Shown here one piece after another: positions 48,505 through 60,651 of a stretch of 64,000 nt of DNA; the stretch's first letter is position 1; each line of letters begins with the position of its first letter. The notes under the pieces are model-generated. The model saw only the letters and a list, made by a program, of their open reading frames with translations. It was not told the DNA's origin and did no database searches. Source of the stretch: Eucommia ulmoides (taxonomy: Eukaryota; Streptophyta; Magnoliopsida; Garryales; Eucommiaceae). Location of the stretch: positions 28,339,300 to 28,403,299 of the forward strand of contig CM028332.1 of assembly GCA_016647705.1 (NCBI GenBank), read 5' to 3'. The translations under genes and the position numbers were made by a program.

Positions 48505-48735
48505 CATAGTTTCTTCTCGTTAGGTGGGTATGACCTACGAGATGTGGATTTTCTTCTCGTTATGCGGATATGACATACGAGATGTGGATTTTCTTCTCGT
48601 TAGACAAATATGACCTACGAGATGTGGATTTTCTTCTTGTTAGGCGAATATGACCTACGAGATATTGATTTTCTTCTCGTTAGGCGGGTGTGACCTACAA
48701 GATGTGAATTTTTTTCTCGTCAGGAGGATATGTAG
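48505..48735 (+). repeat. 40-bp tandem array in the gypsy C 3' LTR
   Basis: Five full units plus a partial one of the same repeat as at 42483-42925, so the copy number differs between the two LTRs of one element. Confidence 0.9.
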
Positions 48736-49560
48736 ATTACCTGCTACGCAAAGTCCTGCAGGGTGGTTTGACCCGTCAGGAGTGCAAAACCTGCAGGTGG
48801 TATGGTACCGTTGCAACTCCCGATCATGAGATAAAAATGATCCTATGGCTAGTAGGAGAGGATGTGGGGAATATTATATATTATATTGAAATGTTTGGAC
48901 TAATTGATTTAAAATACTTGGACGGGTTGATTTAAAATAACTGGACTGACTTATTTAAAATATTTGGATTGGTTAACTTCAAATATTTGTATTGGGTGTT
49001 TTAGATGTATTATTTCTTTACATTGGTGGCAGATGGAAATTGGTTTCAAATATGGTATGCGATGTACGGTATTATCTTTATAGTATTCCATTTCATTGGT
49101 GGCAGTGAAACTGAATTTTTAACTAGGTATGTGACTATAAAATATTATATTATATTTTGAAATGTGGTATTTAACATTTGTGCTTGATCCATTAAATGTT
49201 TTTTATTATGAAGATAGTACACCGATAAAAAAAAATTGGTTTCATGTACCACGGCTAAGAGTTGGTCTACTACTGGCACTAGGTAGAGTCCGGTGGTAAT
49301 GTCGTGTTGGAGGTAAGCCGGTCGGATGTGAACCGTGGAAGGTTCAAGTACTCTTGTGTTTTTGGATTATGAATATTTGGGACCGGTATGTTCTCAAATA
49401 TTTGGATATGGGTAGATATATATTTTTGGAAAAAAAAAATTACAATCGTGTGAGTAGGTATATGCATATGTATGTATGAATATTCGTGGATTGGTCAGGT
49501 AGCGTCAGGTCGACGTCACGCCTGACCTCAGGTGACAGGTGTCCGGGGTAGGGTGTGATA

Positions 49561-50262
49561 GCTTAATCTCTTGGATAAGTAGAAATTATCTATTAATTCT
49601 CAAGTTATTAATATTTTGTTTTCTTCTTTAGATGCAAATGAACATAGCAAGGTTTCAGGTTGTGGATCGGCAAAAGAAATATGGGATACATTGCAAATCA
49701 CACATGAGGGAACAAATCAGGTGAAACAATCTAAAATCAGTGCCTTGGTTCGCTAGTTCGAGCTATTCAGAAAGCGTGATGCAGAAACAATTTCGAAAAC
49801 ATATAGGAGATTAAATAATATCCGCAACAACCTTGGTCAAATAGGAAATCCTTATTCTATGGAAGACAAAGTACAAAAGGTTCTAAGGTCGTTGACTAAA
49901 GTTTGGTAGCCAAAGATGACTACAATTGAGGAAACTAAGGATCTCACAGTATACACTATCGATGAACTTATTGACAACTTAATGACTCATGAGACAGTTA
50001 TTCAAGAATATGAGGATGAATCAGGAAATAGCAAAACAAAAAAAAAACTTTGGAGCTAAAAGCTCAAAAGAATGAGGAAGACAACGATAGTGATGACGTA
50101 AGTCTTAACAGTGAGTAAGAAAAGAATTTGGCGCTTCTCACAAAAAATTTCAGAAAGATAACTCAACGAATATTTCATGGAAAGAAAAACTTCAACATGA
50201 ATAACATTGACTGCTACGATTGTCACAAAATCGATCATTTTCAATCCGATTGTCCCTAGCCA
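49561..50262 (+). pseudogene. Copia element C gag, 3' part
   Basis: Continues the gag that starts at ATG 40707 (MAHHVNTLGKRQF) and is interrupted at 40905 by the gypsy insertion. Recognisable blocks are KEIWDTLQITHEGT, NPYSMEDKVQKVLRSLTK and IDELIDNLMTHE, then a zinc-knuckle remnant CYDCHKIDHFQSDC (about 50212-50253) in which the usual glycine is changed. Several in-frame stops. The capsid-type gag binds element RNA in intact relatives. Confidence 0.75.
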
Positions 50263-50599
50263 AAGAAGGAGAATCGAGTAGCTCGGAACAATCGAGCGGT
50301 GATTATTCGTCCATGTTTACTTTGATGGTCACTGGAGATGAGGTAACGTAATGTTCTAGTTCTTGTCCTTTAGATTTTGATGAGTTATTTGATGTTTATC
50401 AAGAACTAACTCATGATTATAAAAATTATTGTTCTCAAATTAATTCCCTACAAAGTTCAATTAACATACTTAATAAGCAAGTGATTAAATTTGAATCTAA
50501 AAACAATGAATTAAAATCCAACATTTCGGATCTACATTCTATTATTCTCAAATTCACGAGTGGTGAAAATAATTTGAAAATACTTTTGGAGAGTTCAAG

Positions 50600-50689
<90 letters not shown>

Positions 50690-50700
50690 TTATTTTATTT
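50600..50700 (+). repeat. (TTA/ATT)n microsatellite in copia element C
   Basis: About 30 ATT repeats, ending in an ATTTT run, in the linker between the gag zinc knuckle and protease. One frame reads as poly-leucine, which is an artefact. Confidence 0.95.
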
Positions 50701-50935
50701 TTTATAAAACTGGAATCTGGTTTTAGAAAAATATTAAACAAAAGCGAATTCACAAATTATTTTCTGAAATCAGAGATCTTGTTACATATTTTAGATGTAA
50801 CATTGTGGGGAATACCGTGAAGAAATATTTTCAAAAAGTATCTAAATGTAGACAAGTTTGGGTTCCTAAAAGAACTAAAATTGTCCTAGCTAATAAGATT
50901 GGATCCACTTAGATTGGGTACTACTTAGAAACTAT

Positions 50936-51125
50936 TTGAGGTGCTCCTTGCAAGTTATTCTAAAAGCATCAATATATAAGGAAAAATGGTTCCTAGATAG
51001 TGGTTGTTCTCAGCACATGACGGGTGGCAAATCTAAATTCATGTCTTTGACACCTAAAGATGGAGGTCATATGACTTTTGGAGACAATGCAAATGAAAAA
51101 ATTATTGGTATTGTCATACATTATG
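50936..51125 (+). pseudogene. Copia element C protease, truncated
   Basis: Has the retropepsin-type motif KWFLDSGCSQHMTGG with catalytic Asp intact, then GGHMTFGDNANEKIIG. The rest of protease and the integrase zinc domain are missing: the sequence passes directly to the late integrase core at about 51130. Confidence 0.75.
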
Positions 51126-51129
51126 AACA

Positions 51130-51905
51130 TTTGAAGTGACAGAGGCAGAGAATTTAAAAAGAATGAAATCGTAAGTTATTGTGACAAGTATGGCTATACT
51201 CATAACTTTTTTGCACCAATAACACCACAACAAAATAGTGTTGCGGAGACAAAGAATAGGACACTTCAGGAAATGGCACTAAATGAGAATCGTCTTCCTA
51301 AATATTTCTGGGCCGAAGCGGTAAGTACTATGTTCCATGTTATTAATAAAGTCTCAATCCGAAGAGGTTTTAATAAAACCCCTTATGAGATTTGGAATGG
51401 TAAAACTTCAAATATATCATATTTTAAAGTTTTTGGGTGTGAATATTTTAGTTTAAATGATAAGAATAATTTTGGTAAGTTTGACGTCAAATTTGATTAC
51501 TGTATTTTTCTTGAGTACGCTTCGGATAGTAAAGTATATAAAATTTATAATAAACGTACTTTAGTTGTGGAAGAGTCTATGCATGTTGTATGTGAGGAAT
51601 CTGATTCACTTGTGTCGAGAAAGAATTTGGATGATGATGATTCAGGTACAATAATTAAGCAAAACAACCAAAGAGTTGAGATAGGAAATGAGCCACCAAA
51701 TCTAAAGAATGAGGAGCCAAAAATTGAAGAGACGACTTTACCACTTGCTATAAAGACAATTCCGGGAAATTTGGTAAAAGAAATTATTAGTAATTTTGAA
51801 AAAGGTGTAAGTAGAAGATCCTCTTTTAGGGATATAATTAATCTTGCTTTCTTATCTCAAATTGAACCTAAGAATGTAAACAATGCTTTAACTAATGAAT
51901 CTTAG
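51130..51905 (+). pseudogene. Copia element C integrase, C-terminal two thirds
   Basis: Begins in REFKKNEIVSYCDKYGYTHN and continues QQNSVAETKNRTLQEMA, the block holding the third catalytic acidic residue, followed by the copia-specific KTPYEIWNGKTSNISYFKVFGC region. The zinc-binding domain and first catalytic Asp are deleted, so it cannot integrate DNA. Confidence 0.8.
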
Positions 51906-53330
51906 ATCTCTGCGATATAAGAGGAGTTAGTTTAATTTGAGCGAAATAAAGTTTGGTCTCTAGTTCCTAAACGTAATTTTCATCATGGTATTGGCACTAA
52001 ATGGATTTATCATAACAAAAATGATGAAACCAGTATGGTAATTAGAAACAAAACAAGGTTAGTAGTACAGGATTATAATCAAGAAGAAATAATTAATTAC
52101 GATGAGACGTATGCACCTGTGGTTAGATTAGTAGCTATGAGAATGAAATTGGCATTTGTGTATTCTCGAGATTTTAAACTATATCAAATGGATATCAAAA
52201 GTACAATCATGAATAGCTTTCTAACTGAGGAAGTTTATGTCGAACAACCATCAGGGTTTGAAAATAATAAATTACCCGATCATATGTTTAAACTTTGGAA
52301 GGCTTTGTATGGCCTTAAACAAGCTCCTATAGCTTGGTATGAGAGTCTTAGATGATATTTAATCGAGAATGATTTTCGATTAAGCAAAATGAATTTGATA
52401 TCCTATTAGTACATATGTATGTGTGTGTGTGTGTGTGTGGATGATATTATATTCAGATCTATTAATGAGGGTTTTTGTCAAGAGTTTGCCAAGATTATAC
52501 AAATTGAGTTTGAAGAGCATGATGGGATAATTAAATTTCTTTATTGGGTTACAAATTAAGTAAACCAAATAAGCGATTTTTATTAATCAAGTCAAATACA
52601 CCAAGGAGTTACTGAAAAAATATGGCTTCGATGGTACTAAAGTATACAAAACTCTCATGGCAACAATTACAAAAATAGAAAAAGACGATACATACAAAAA
52701 TGTTAATGAGAAAATGTATCGTAATATGATTGGTAATTTGTTATATCTTATTGATAGTAGACTTGACATAATGTTTAGTGTATGCTTGAGCGCAAAATTC
52801 AATATTTTTCGAAAGAATTGCATTTAACAGTTGTTAAATGAATCTTTCGATATTTTAAAGGGATAAGTGATCTAAGATTATGGTATTCTAGGAAGAATGA
52901 CTTTAAACTAATTAGTTACTCCGACGCTAATTTTGTTGGATGCAAAGTCGAGCGTAAAAGTACAAGCGATTCATGTCACTTTTTGGGCAGAGTATATGGC
53001 AGCTGGTAATTGTTATGCTCAAATTTCATATATCAAGCAACAATTATATGATTTTGGGAAATGTATAGAAAAAAATTCTATCTACTGTGATAATAATAAT
53101 GATATTTGCTTAAGTAAGAATTCAACATAGCACTCTCGAATTAAGCACATAAAAAATCGATATCATTTTATTCATGATCACATTCAGAAAAGGGATGTAT
53201 CTATTGAATATCTTGATACTTCCGATTAGTTTGCTGATATTTTTACTAAACCTCTAGTTGAAAATCAATTCGTGAAAATTATTCGAGGTTTGAGTATGGT
53301 AAGGCATAATGATGTACGCCTAGAGTAATG
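51906..53330 (+). pseudogene. Copia element C reverse transcriptase-RNase H, broken
   Basis: RT fingers and palm run from WSLVPKRNFHHGIGTKWIYH through YQMDIKSTIMNSFLTEEVYV and LWKALYGLKQAP. The YVDD active site is disrupted by a (GT)n run (52417-52438) so the text reads VCVCVDDIIF. RNase H blocks AEYMAAGNCYAQ and HSRIKHIKNRYHFIHDHIQ follow, ending near FADIFTKPL. Multiple stops and frameshifts. Confidence 0.85.
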
Positions 53331-53603
53331 TTTTGATCCTCTACCCTTATTTTTTGAGATGACAAAGGAGGAGAAGTTAATGTTTAGGACACTTGTTCGC
53401 CTAAGCATTACATTTATATAGGGGGATAAAAAAAATTCGTAATTATATTATATTGGGGGAGAAATTTAAATTTTTTATATATTTTCACTAATGGCTCTTA
53501 ATTGAGTATAATTACTTGTCATTGGATTTAGGGAGAACATGGTTATATTATCTTGGTGAGAAAACATCAAAGTTAATTGTCATTAGCAAAAAAGTGAGAG
53601 ATT

Positions 53604-53706
53604 GTTGAATCCAATATTTTGATAAACAATTAAGTATTGATGTTTTTATGAGACTAATGTTTTTACTAAGTGATTTCAGATTTATAAGTCCATGTAATTT
53701 AAGAAG
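53604..53706 (+). mobile_element. Truncated 3' LTR of copia element C
   Basis: Starts TGTTGAATCCAATATTTTG after a purine tract (AAAAAAGTGAGAGAT) and matches the first ~100 bp of the LTR at 38616, then stops at AAGAAGAATTC where a different copia RT begins. About 1.9 kb of LTR is missing. Confidence 0.82.
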
Positions 53707-54995
53707 AATTCGCGCAAGAGAATGGCATTGATTGTGATGAGACTTTTTCCCCAATTGTTCGGCTTGTCTCTCTCCGCATTATACTTCTCATTGCTATTAT
53801 TCGCAAGTGGAATTTCTTTCATATGGACATGAATTTTTTTCTTAATAGTGATCTTCTCGAGAAGGAATACATGAAACCTCCCCTTGGACTAAATCATCCA
53901 CCCAACAAAGTATGTCTCATTCATCATGCATTATATGGGCTTAAGCAAGCCCCTCGTGCATAGTTTGTCAAGTATAATACATCAATTTGGATTCACTTTC
54001 AACTTCCATGACTCTACTCTCTTCATCCACCGAACTAACAAAGACATTATACTACTACTTATGTTGATATGATCATTACCATTGATGATCTTCAGGTGCA
54101 TCTCAGATCTCAAAAAACTTCTCAACACTCAATTTGAGATGAAATGTCTCAGCCCTCTGTCCTATTTTAAAGGTTTAGAGATCTCTCATGTCACATATGA
54201 CTACTTTCTTTCTCAAGAAAAATATGCCTTCGATCTATTGTCTACAGCTAGTACCACTAATCCAAAGACAGTTAGTACTCTTATTAAGCCGAACACTCGA
54301 CTCACTCCATTACACTGGACTCTTCTTCTAGATGCTTCTTTATATCGTCTGTTGGTTGGTAGCCTGGTATACCTTACAATAGCGCTCTCAGACATTGCTT
54401 ATGCAGTTTATCAAGAAAGACAATTCTTATCCATACCATGGACGGTTCGTTACTCAATAGTTTTGTGTAGTTTGCGATACATAAATGAGATATTTTTCCA
54501 TAATTTTCACTTTCTTCACAATCCTCTCCAATTTGCACGCATACATAGATGCTAATTGGGTTGGAGATCCCACTTATCGGTGCTCTACTACAGGATATAG
54601 TTTCTTCTTTGGAGACTCTCATTTTGTGGCATAGTAAAAAAAAATGTTGTCGCTCAAACTAGCAAAAGTAGAGTATTGTGCTCTTGCTAATGACATTCAA
54701 GAATTATTTTGACTCCGATGGTTATTTAATGACATGGGAGTATCCTCTCCTGAAGCGATTACTATTTATTGTGACAATCAGAGTGTTATCCAAATCGTCC
54801 ACAATTATAGTTTTCATGAATGGATCAAGCACATCGAGACTGACTGTGATCATATCCATCATCACATTCTCCAAAATATTATTCTCCTCCACTCAGCCAA
54901 GTCTACCGATCAAACTGCATATATTTTCACCAAGACCTCATTGCACTCAAATTATAAGTATTTATATGATAGGAAAATAGTAAAAACGAAATGAA
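53707..54995 (+). pseudogene. Copia element D fragment: reverse transcriptase-RNase H
   Basis: A second, distinct copia lineage. Blocks in order: GIDCDETFSPIVRL, KVCLIHHALYGLKQAPRA, TYVDMIITIDDLQ (YVDD region with V-D-M replacing the second Asp), LGLEISH-type KGLEISHVTYD, YRLLVGSLVYLT, IYCDNQSVIQIVHN and a final IFTKTSLHSNY. Stops and frameshifts throughout. No LTR recognised on either side; it ends before a poly-T run at 55008. Confidence 0.8.
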
Positions 54996-56274
54996 CTGTC
55001 AATAGTGTTTTTTTTTTTTTTTTAAAAAAAAGAATATTAATAAAAATAATTGTCAAATCGAGGGTATAGTTTTCAAAAATCCAATTGGGCTCATAGGCTA
55101 AATTACCTCTAAGTTTACTACATAAGGGTATATTTGGTTGGAAAGGCGGAAAAAGAAAAGGAAAAGGAAAAGGAAAATGAAAAAAGAAAAAGAATTTTTT
55201 TTTTTTTATCCTTTGTAGAAGGAAAATCATTTTCCTTAGTACGTTTGGTTGGAGAAATATTGAAGGAAGGAAAATAATATTTTATGTGTATTAAAAAAAG
55301 AAAAAAATAATAATATATTTTTTGCTTAATTTACTATTTTACCCTTAGTACAAATAAAAATAGTATTTGTTATATAAAATAAATGGGTAAAATAGTCATT
55401 TTCACTTTTTTATTCCACCCTTTCTTCAGTTTTACCCCATACTTGGCCCGGGGGGGGGGGGAAGTGGCGGGAAAACTCTTTATCCACCTCATTATCATTT
55501 TTCTTTTCTATTTCACCCCCAACCAAACACGTCTCTAGATTATTATCTACTCTTATTATCATTTCTTTTTTTCATTTTACCCTAAACCAAAGGGCGAAAA
55601 AAAAAAATAAATAAATAAAGGTACAAGGAGTTGATGCAGAGTGCAGAGTCCATAGAGAGAGAGCCCCATGTTTGTGATAAAATTGGCCATTGGAAGTCAC
55701 CATGCGCCACTTCTCAGTGACAAAATATGACCCTCCCCTTTCCTTGCCTTGACTTTCATCTCAACCATTATTAACCTTTCTTCCTTTTACAACTTGGCCA
55801 CTAATTATTCAAACATTAATTAACATCACCCCCTACCCTTTGGAATTAACTTTAATTATCTTAAATAAATGGAGAATCTTATCATTATTTAATCCAATCC
55901 AATCGTCGGCACCTGTATATGTATTGCTTGTTTTTGAGTAATTTAACGTCGAAGATATTTATGCATTTAGAAAGAAAAAAAAAAGAAAGAAAAATTGCAT
56001 GCATAAAAATTTAGAAATATTATCGATCACATATCTGCTTACAGAAACAATTTATGACACTAATTTTTTAATTTTTTTATTATTTATAAAAAAAAAAAAT
56101 CGTGCCATCAGCAATCTCAATATTTTTAGTTATTGTCTTAATATTTTTTTTTTATTTTTTTATTTTTTATTTTATTTTTATTTTTTTATGACAATTAAGG
56201 AAGAGTTATATTTATCTGTTTCATCTCTGTCGTGACATAACATTTTTATTTGAATAGTTTAATTTTGAAGATAT
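54996..56274. other. Intergenic DNA; possible TIR element 55126-55536
   Basis: GGGTATATTTGGTTGG (about 55126) and, reversed, GAGACGTGTTTGGTTGGGGG (about 55536) could be inverted ends of a MITE, with a GA-rich block and a G11 run (55451-55461) inside. The flanks do not give a clean target duplication. The rest is AT-rich with homopolymers. Confidence 0.35.
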
Positions 56275-56283
56275 TTAGTAATA

Positions 56284-56603
56284 GAGATTTTTTCACTTTG
56301 ACCCTTGAAGTTCTAAAGAAATCTCACTTTAGCCCCTATACTTATGATTTGAACAAATTAAATTCTGAAGTATTCAAATCGTGTCGAGTTAGTATATATC
56401 GATGACTCTGTCATTTTTTATAAGAGAAATCAAACACATAAAAAATAGAATTATCTACGTGGGAGAATTCCGTCATAAAAAATAAAACAATGACTAACTT
56501 GACATGATTTAGATAGTTTATAATTTAATGTGTTCAAATTGAAAGGATAAGGGTTAAAATAAAATTTCTTTAAAACATTAAGGGTGCAGAGTACAAAAAA
56601 CTA
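56284..56603. mobile_element. Short fold-back MITE, Mutator-type
   Basis: About 320 bp, nearly all of it two inverted arms of ~140 bp. The left arm reads CACTTTGACCCTTGAAGTTC and so on; the right arm, reversed, gives ACTCTGCACCCTTAATGTTT. It is flanked by TTAGTAATA (56275-56283) and TTAGTTATA (56604-56612), 8 of 9 identical. The end sequence resembles that of the larger MITE at 29393-30589, so they may be one family. Non-coding. Confidence 0.65.
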
Positions 56604-56612
56604 TTAGTTATA

Positions 56613-59328
<2,716 letters not shown>

Positions 59329-59337
59329 AATTTAAAG

Positions 59338-60208
59338 GGAAAATGGGCGAAAAGTTTTTTTTTTTTTAAGTCTAATTGGTGAAAAGTCATTTTGTGTTAT
59401 TAGATGTTGATTTAATCTTTTAAGTTAGATTTCATTTGTATTTTAATCCCGCATTGTAAGAATTGTAGGGATATTACAGGGATTGTAGGGAGCCTTTTAG
59501 TGAATACATTCGAATTTTATAGTGAATTCTGTTACATATAACTAATGTTAGTTACAATTTCATAATTGTTACTTTTCACACATATTTGAACATTTTTAGT
59601 TACATGTGCTTATATAATATTAGTTACATGTTACAATTACATATTTATATATATGTGTGTGTGTAATATTTTGTGGCGTTACTGAAAAAATAGTGAATTA
59701 TGTTACATGTAACTAATGTTAGTTATAATTTCATAATTGTTACTTTTCACACATATTTAGACATTTTTAGTTACATTTGTTTATATAATATTAGTTACAT
59801 GTTACAATTATATATATATATATATATATGTGTGTGTATAATATTTTGTAATGTTATTGAAAAAATATCAAATTTTTTAGTTACATATAAAAAACATGTA
59901 ACTAAAAAATTATATATTATTCAAACATGTAACTAAAAATATCAAACTTTTTAATTACATATTAGAGACATATAACTAAAAAATTACATATTATTGTAAT
60001 ATGTAACTGGAAAAAAATAAAAAATAAAAAAAAAATTAGTTACCTGTAACTAATACAGTAATATTACATAGAAAGTAGTTACATGTAACTAGCGCGTGGT
60101 TATCACGTGAGTAAGACTTTCTTCTTTTAAAACAAATGAGACTAAATCAAAAGTTTTTAACGCATATAAGACTTTTGACCAATTAGAACTTAAATGTAGG
60201 ACCTCCCC
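59338..60208. mobile_element. Mutator-type MITE upstream of NIA
   Basis: A perfect 9-bp direct repeat TAATTTAAA lies at 59329-59337 and 60209-60217. Inside it the ends are imperfect inverted repeats of about 90 bp: the left one has AAGTCTAATTGGTGAAAAGTC and the right one, reversed, has AAGTTCTAATTGGTCAAAAGTC. A 9-bp duplication with long inverted ends is typical of Mutator-like elements. There is no coding capacity. The centre holds a ~171-bp tandem duplication and many AGTTACATGTAACT-like palindromes. It ends about 440 bp before the NIA ATG and about 300 bp before the TATA box. Confidence 0.75.
59524..59868. repeat. ~171-bp tandem duplication inside the MITE
   Basis: Two adjacent copies begin TGTTACATGTAACTAATGTTAG (about 59526 and 59700). 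Each ends in a (TG)n/(AT)n run and AATATTTTGT. They differ by a few substitutions and by microsatellite length. Confidence 0.85.
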
Positions 60209-60423
60209 TAATTTAAATTAAAAAAAATTGGACCCTGTAAAAATTAAATAACCTGCGCACTAGGCGGGTTATAAATTAGGAATAATTTACAATAAATCCC
60301 AAGCTGTAGCGGGACATTAATTTCTACAGTAGATATTTAAGAATTATGTTTGGATATATATATATATTATAATATGTGGATGTGGGTGTAATTTGCGAGA
60401 GAGAAAATCACCAACTTTTTTTA

Positions 60424-60651
60424 TGACGTCACCAGCGATCTAACGTTGTCGACGAGCGATTAGGTGGGCCCAACAATCGGCTTTGGCACGTTTCCATACC
60501 CCACAACGTCTCCCTATATAAATCCTCAAGGCGGTCTCTCATTTTCTCTCAACCAAAGGGGGAAAATAAAAAAGACACATAGCACCCACATAGGTGAGGC
60601 AATCTTTCACTTTCACCCCCTCTCTCTTTTCCCTATCCAAACTAGTCTTCG
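60424..60651 (+). promoter_or_regulatory. NIA: NIA core promoter and 5' UTR
   Basis: A TATA box (TATATAAAT, 60515-60523) lies about 130 bp before the ATG, which implies a 5' UTR of roughly 100 nt. Upstream are a perfect bZIP-type palindrome TGACGTCA (60424-60431) and a TGGGCCCA palindrome (60465-60472) that contains the TCP-type GGCCCA/TGGGCC core. The UTR is C/T-rich near its 3' end. The motifs are seen directly; that they bind bZIP or TCP factors in this gene is inference. Upstream of ~60210 the sequence is a MITE. Confidence 0.7.

Larger units (their letters stand above)
40906..49560 (+). mobile_element. Ty3/gypsy chromovirus element C inserted in copia gag
   Basis: 5' LTR 40906-43750 (TGTAAGACCC...GTGTGACA), primer site 43753, internal region to 47860, purine tract GGAGGGAAGGGT, 3' LTR 47861-49560 (TGTAAGACCC...GTGTGATA). 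The pol order RT-RNase H-integrase-chromodomain is that of Ty3/gypsy chromoviruses. Gag is reduced to a stub fused to protease. Flanks GTTGA and GCTTA are not an exact duplication. Copia gag resumes cleanly after the 3' LTR. Confidence 0.9.
47861..49560 (+). mobile_element. 3' LTR of gypsy element C, internally deleted (1.7 kb)
   Basis: Same ends as the 5' LTR but about 1.07 kb shorter in the middle: at about 48465 it jumps from the GT-rich region to the sequence just before the tandem array. It also has a ~66-bp AT microsatellite (48071-48136) not in the 5' LTR. Confidence 0.88.
38616..53706 (+). mobile_element. Copia element C, split by a nested gypsy element
   Basis: Order: 5' LTR (38616-40649), primer site, gag start (40707-40905), then an inserted gypsy element (40906-49560). 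Gag resumes in sequence at 49561, followed by protease (to ~51120), part of integrase (51130-51905), RT/RNase H (51905-53330), 3' UTR, and a 3' LTR of only ~103 bp (53604-53706) cut by a different copia fragment. The gag-PR-INT-RT order is the Ty1/copia order. All genes are broken. Confidence 0.85.

Noticed and set aside
50590-50726. Poly-leucine protein from the (TTA)n run
   Set aside because: Microsatellite translation inside a broken gag-pol, no biological meaning.
55126-55536. Definite MITE
   Set aside because: Inverted GTTTGGTTGG ends are present but a third copy of the motif (55235) and no clean target duplication leave it undecided.
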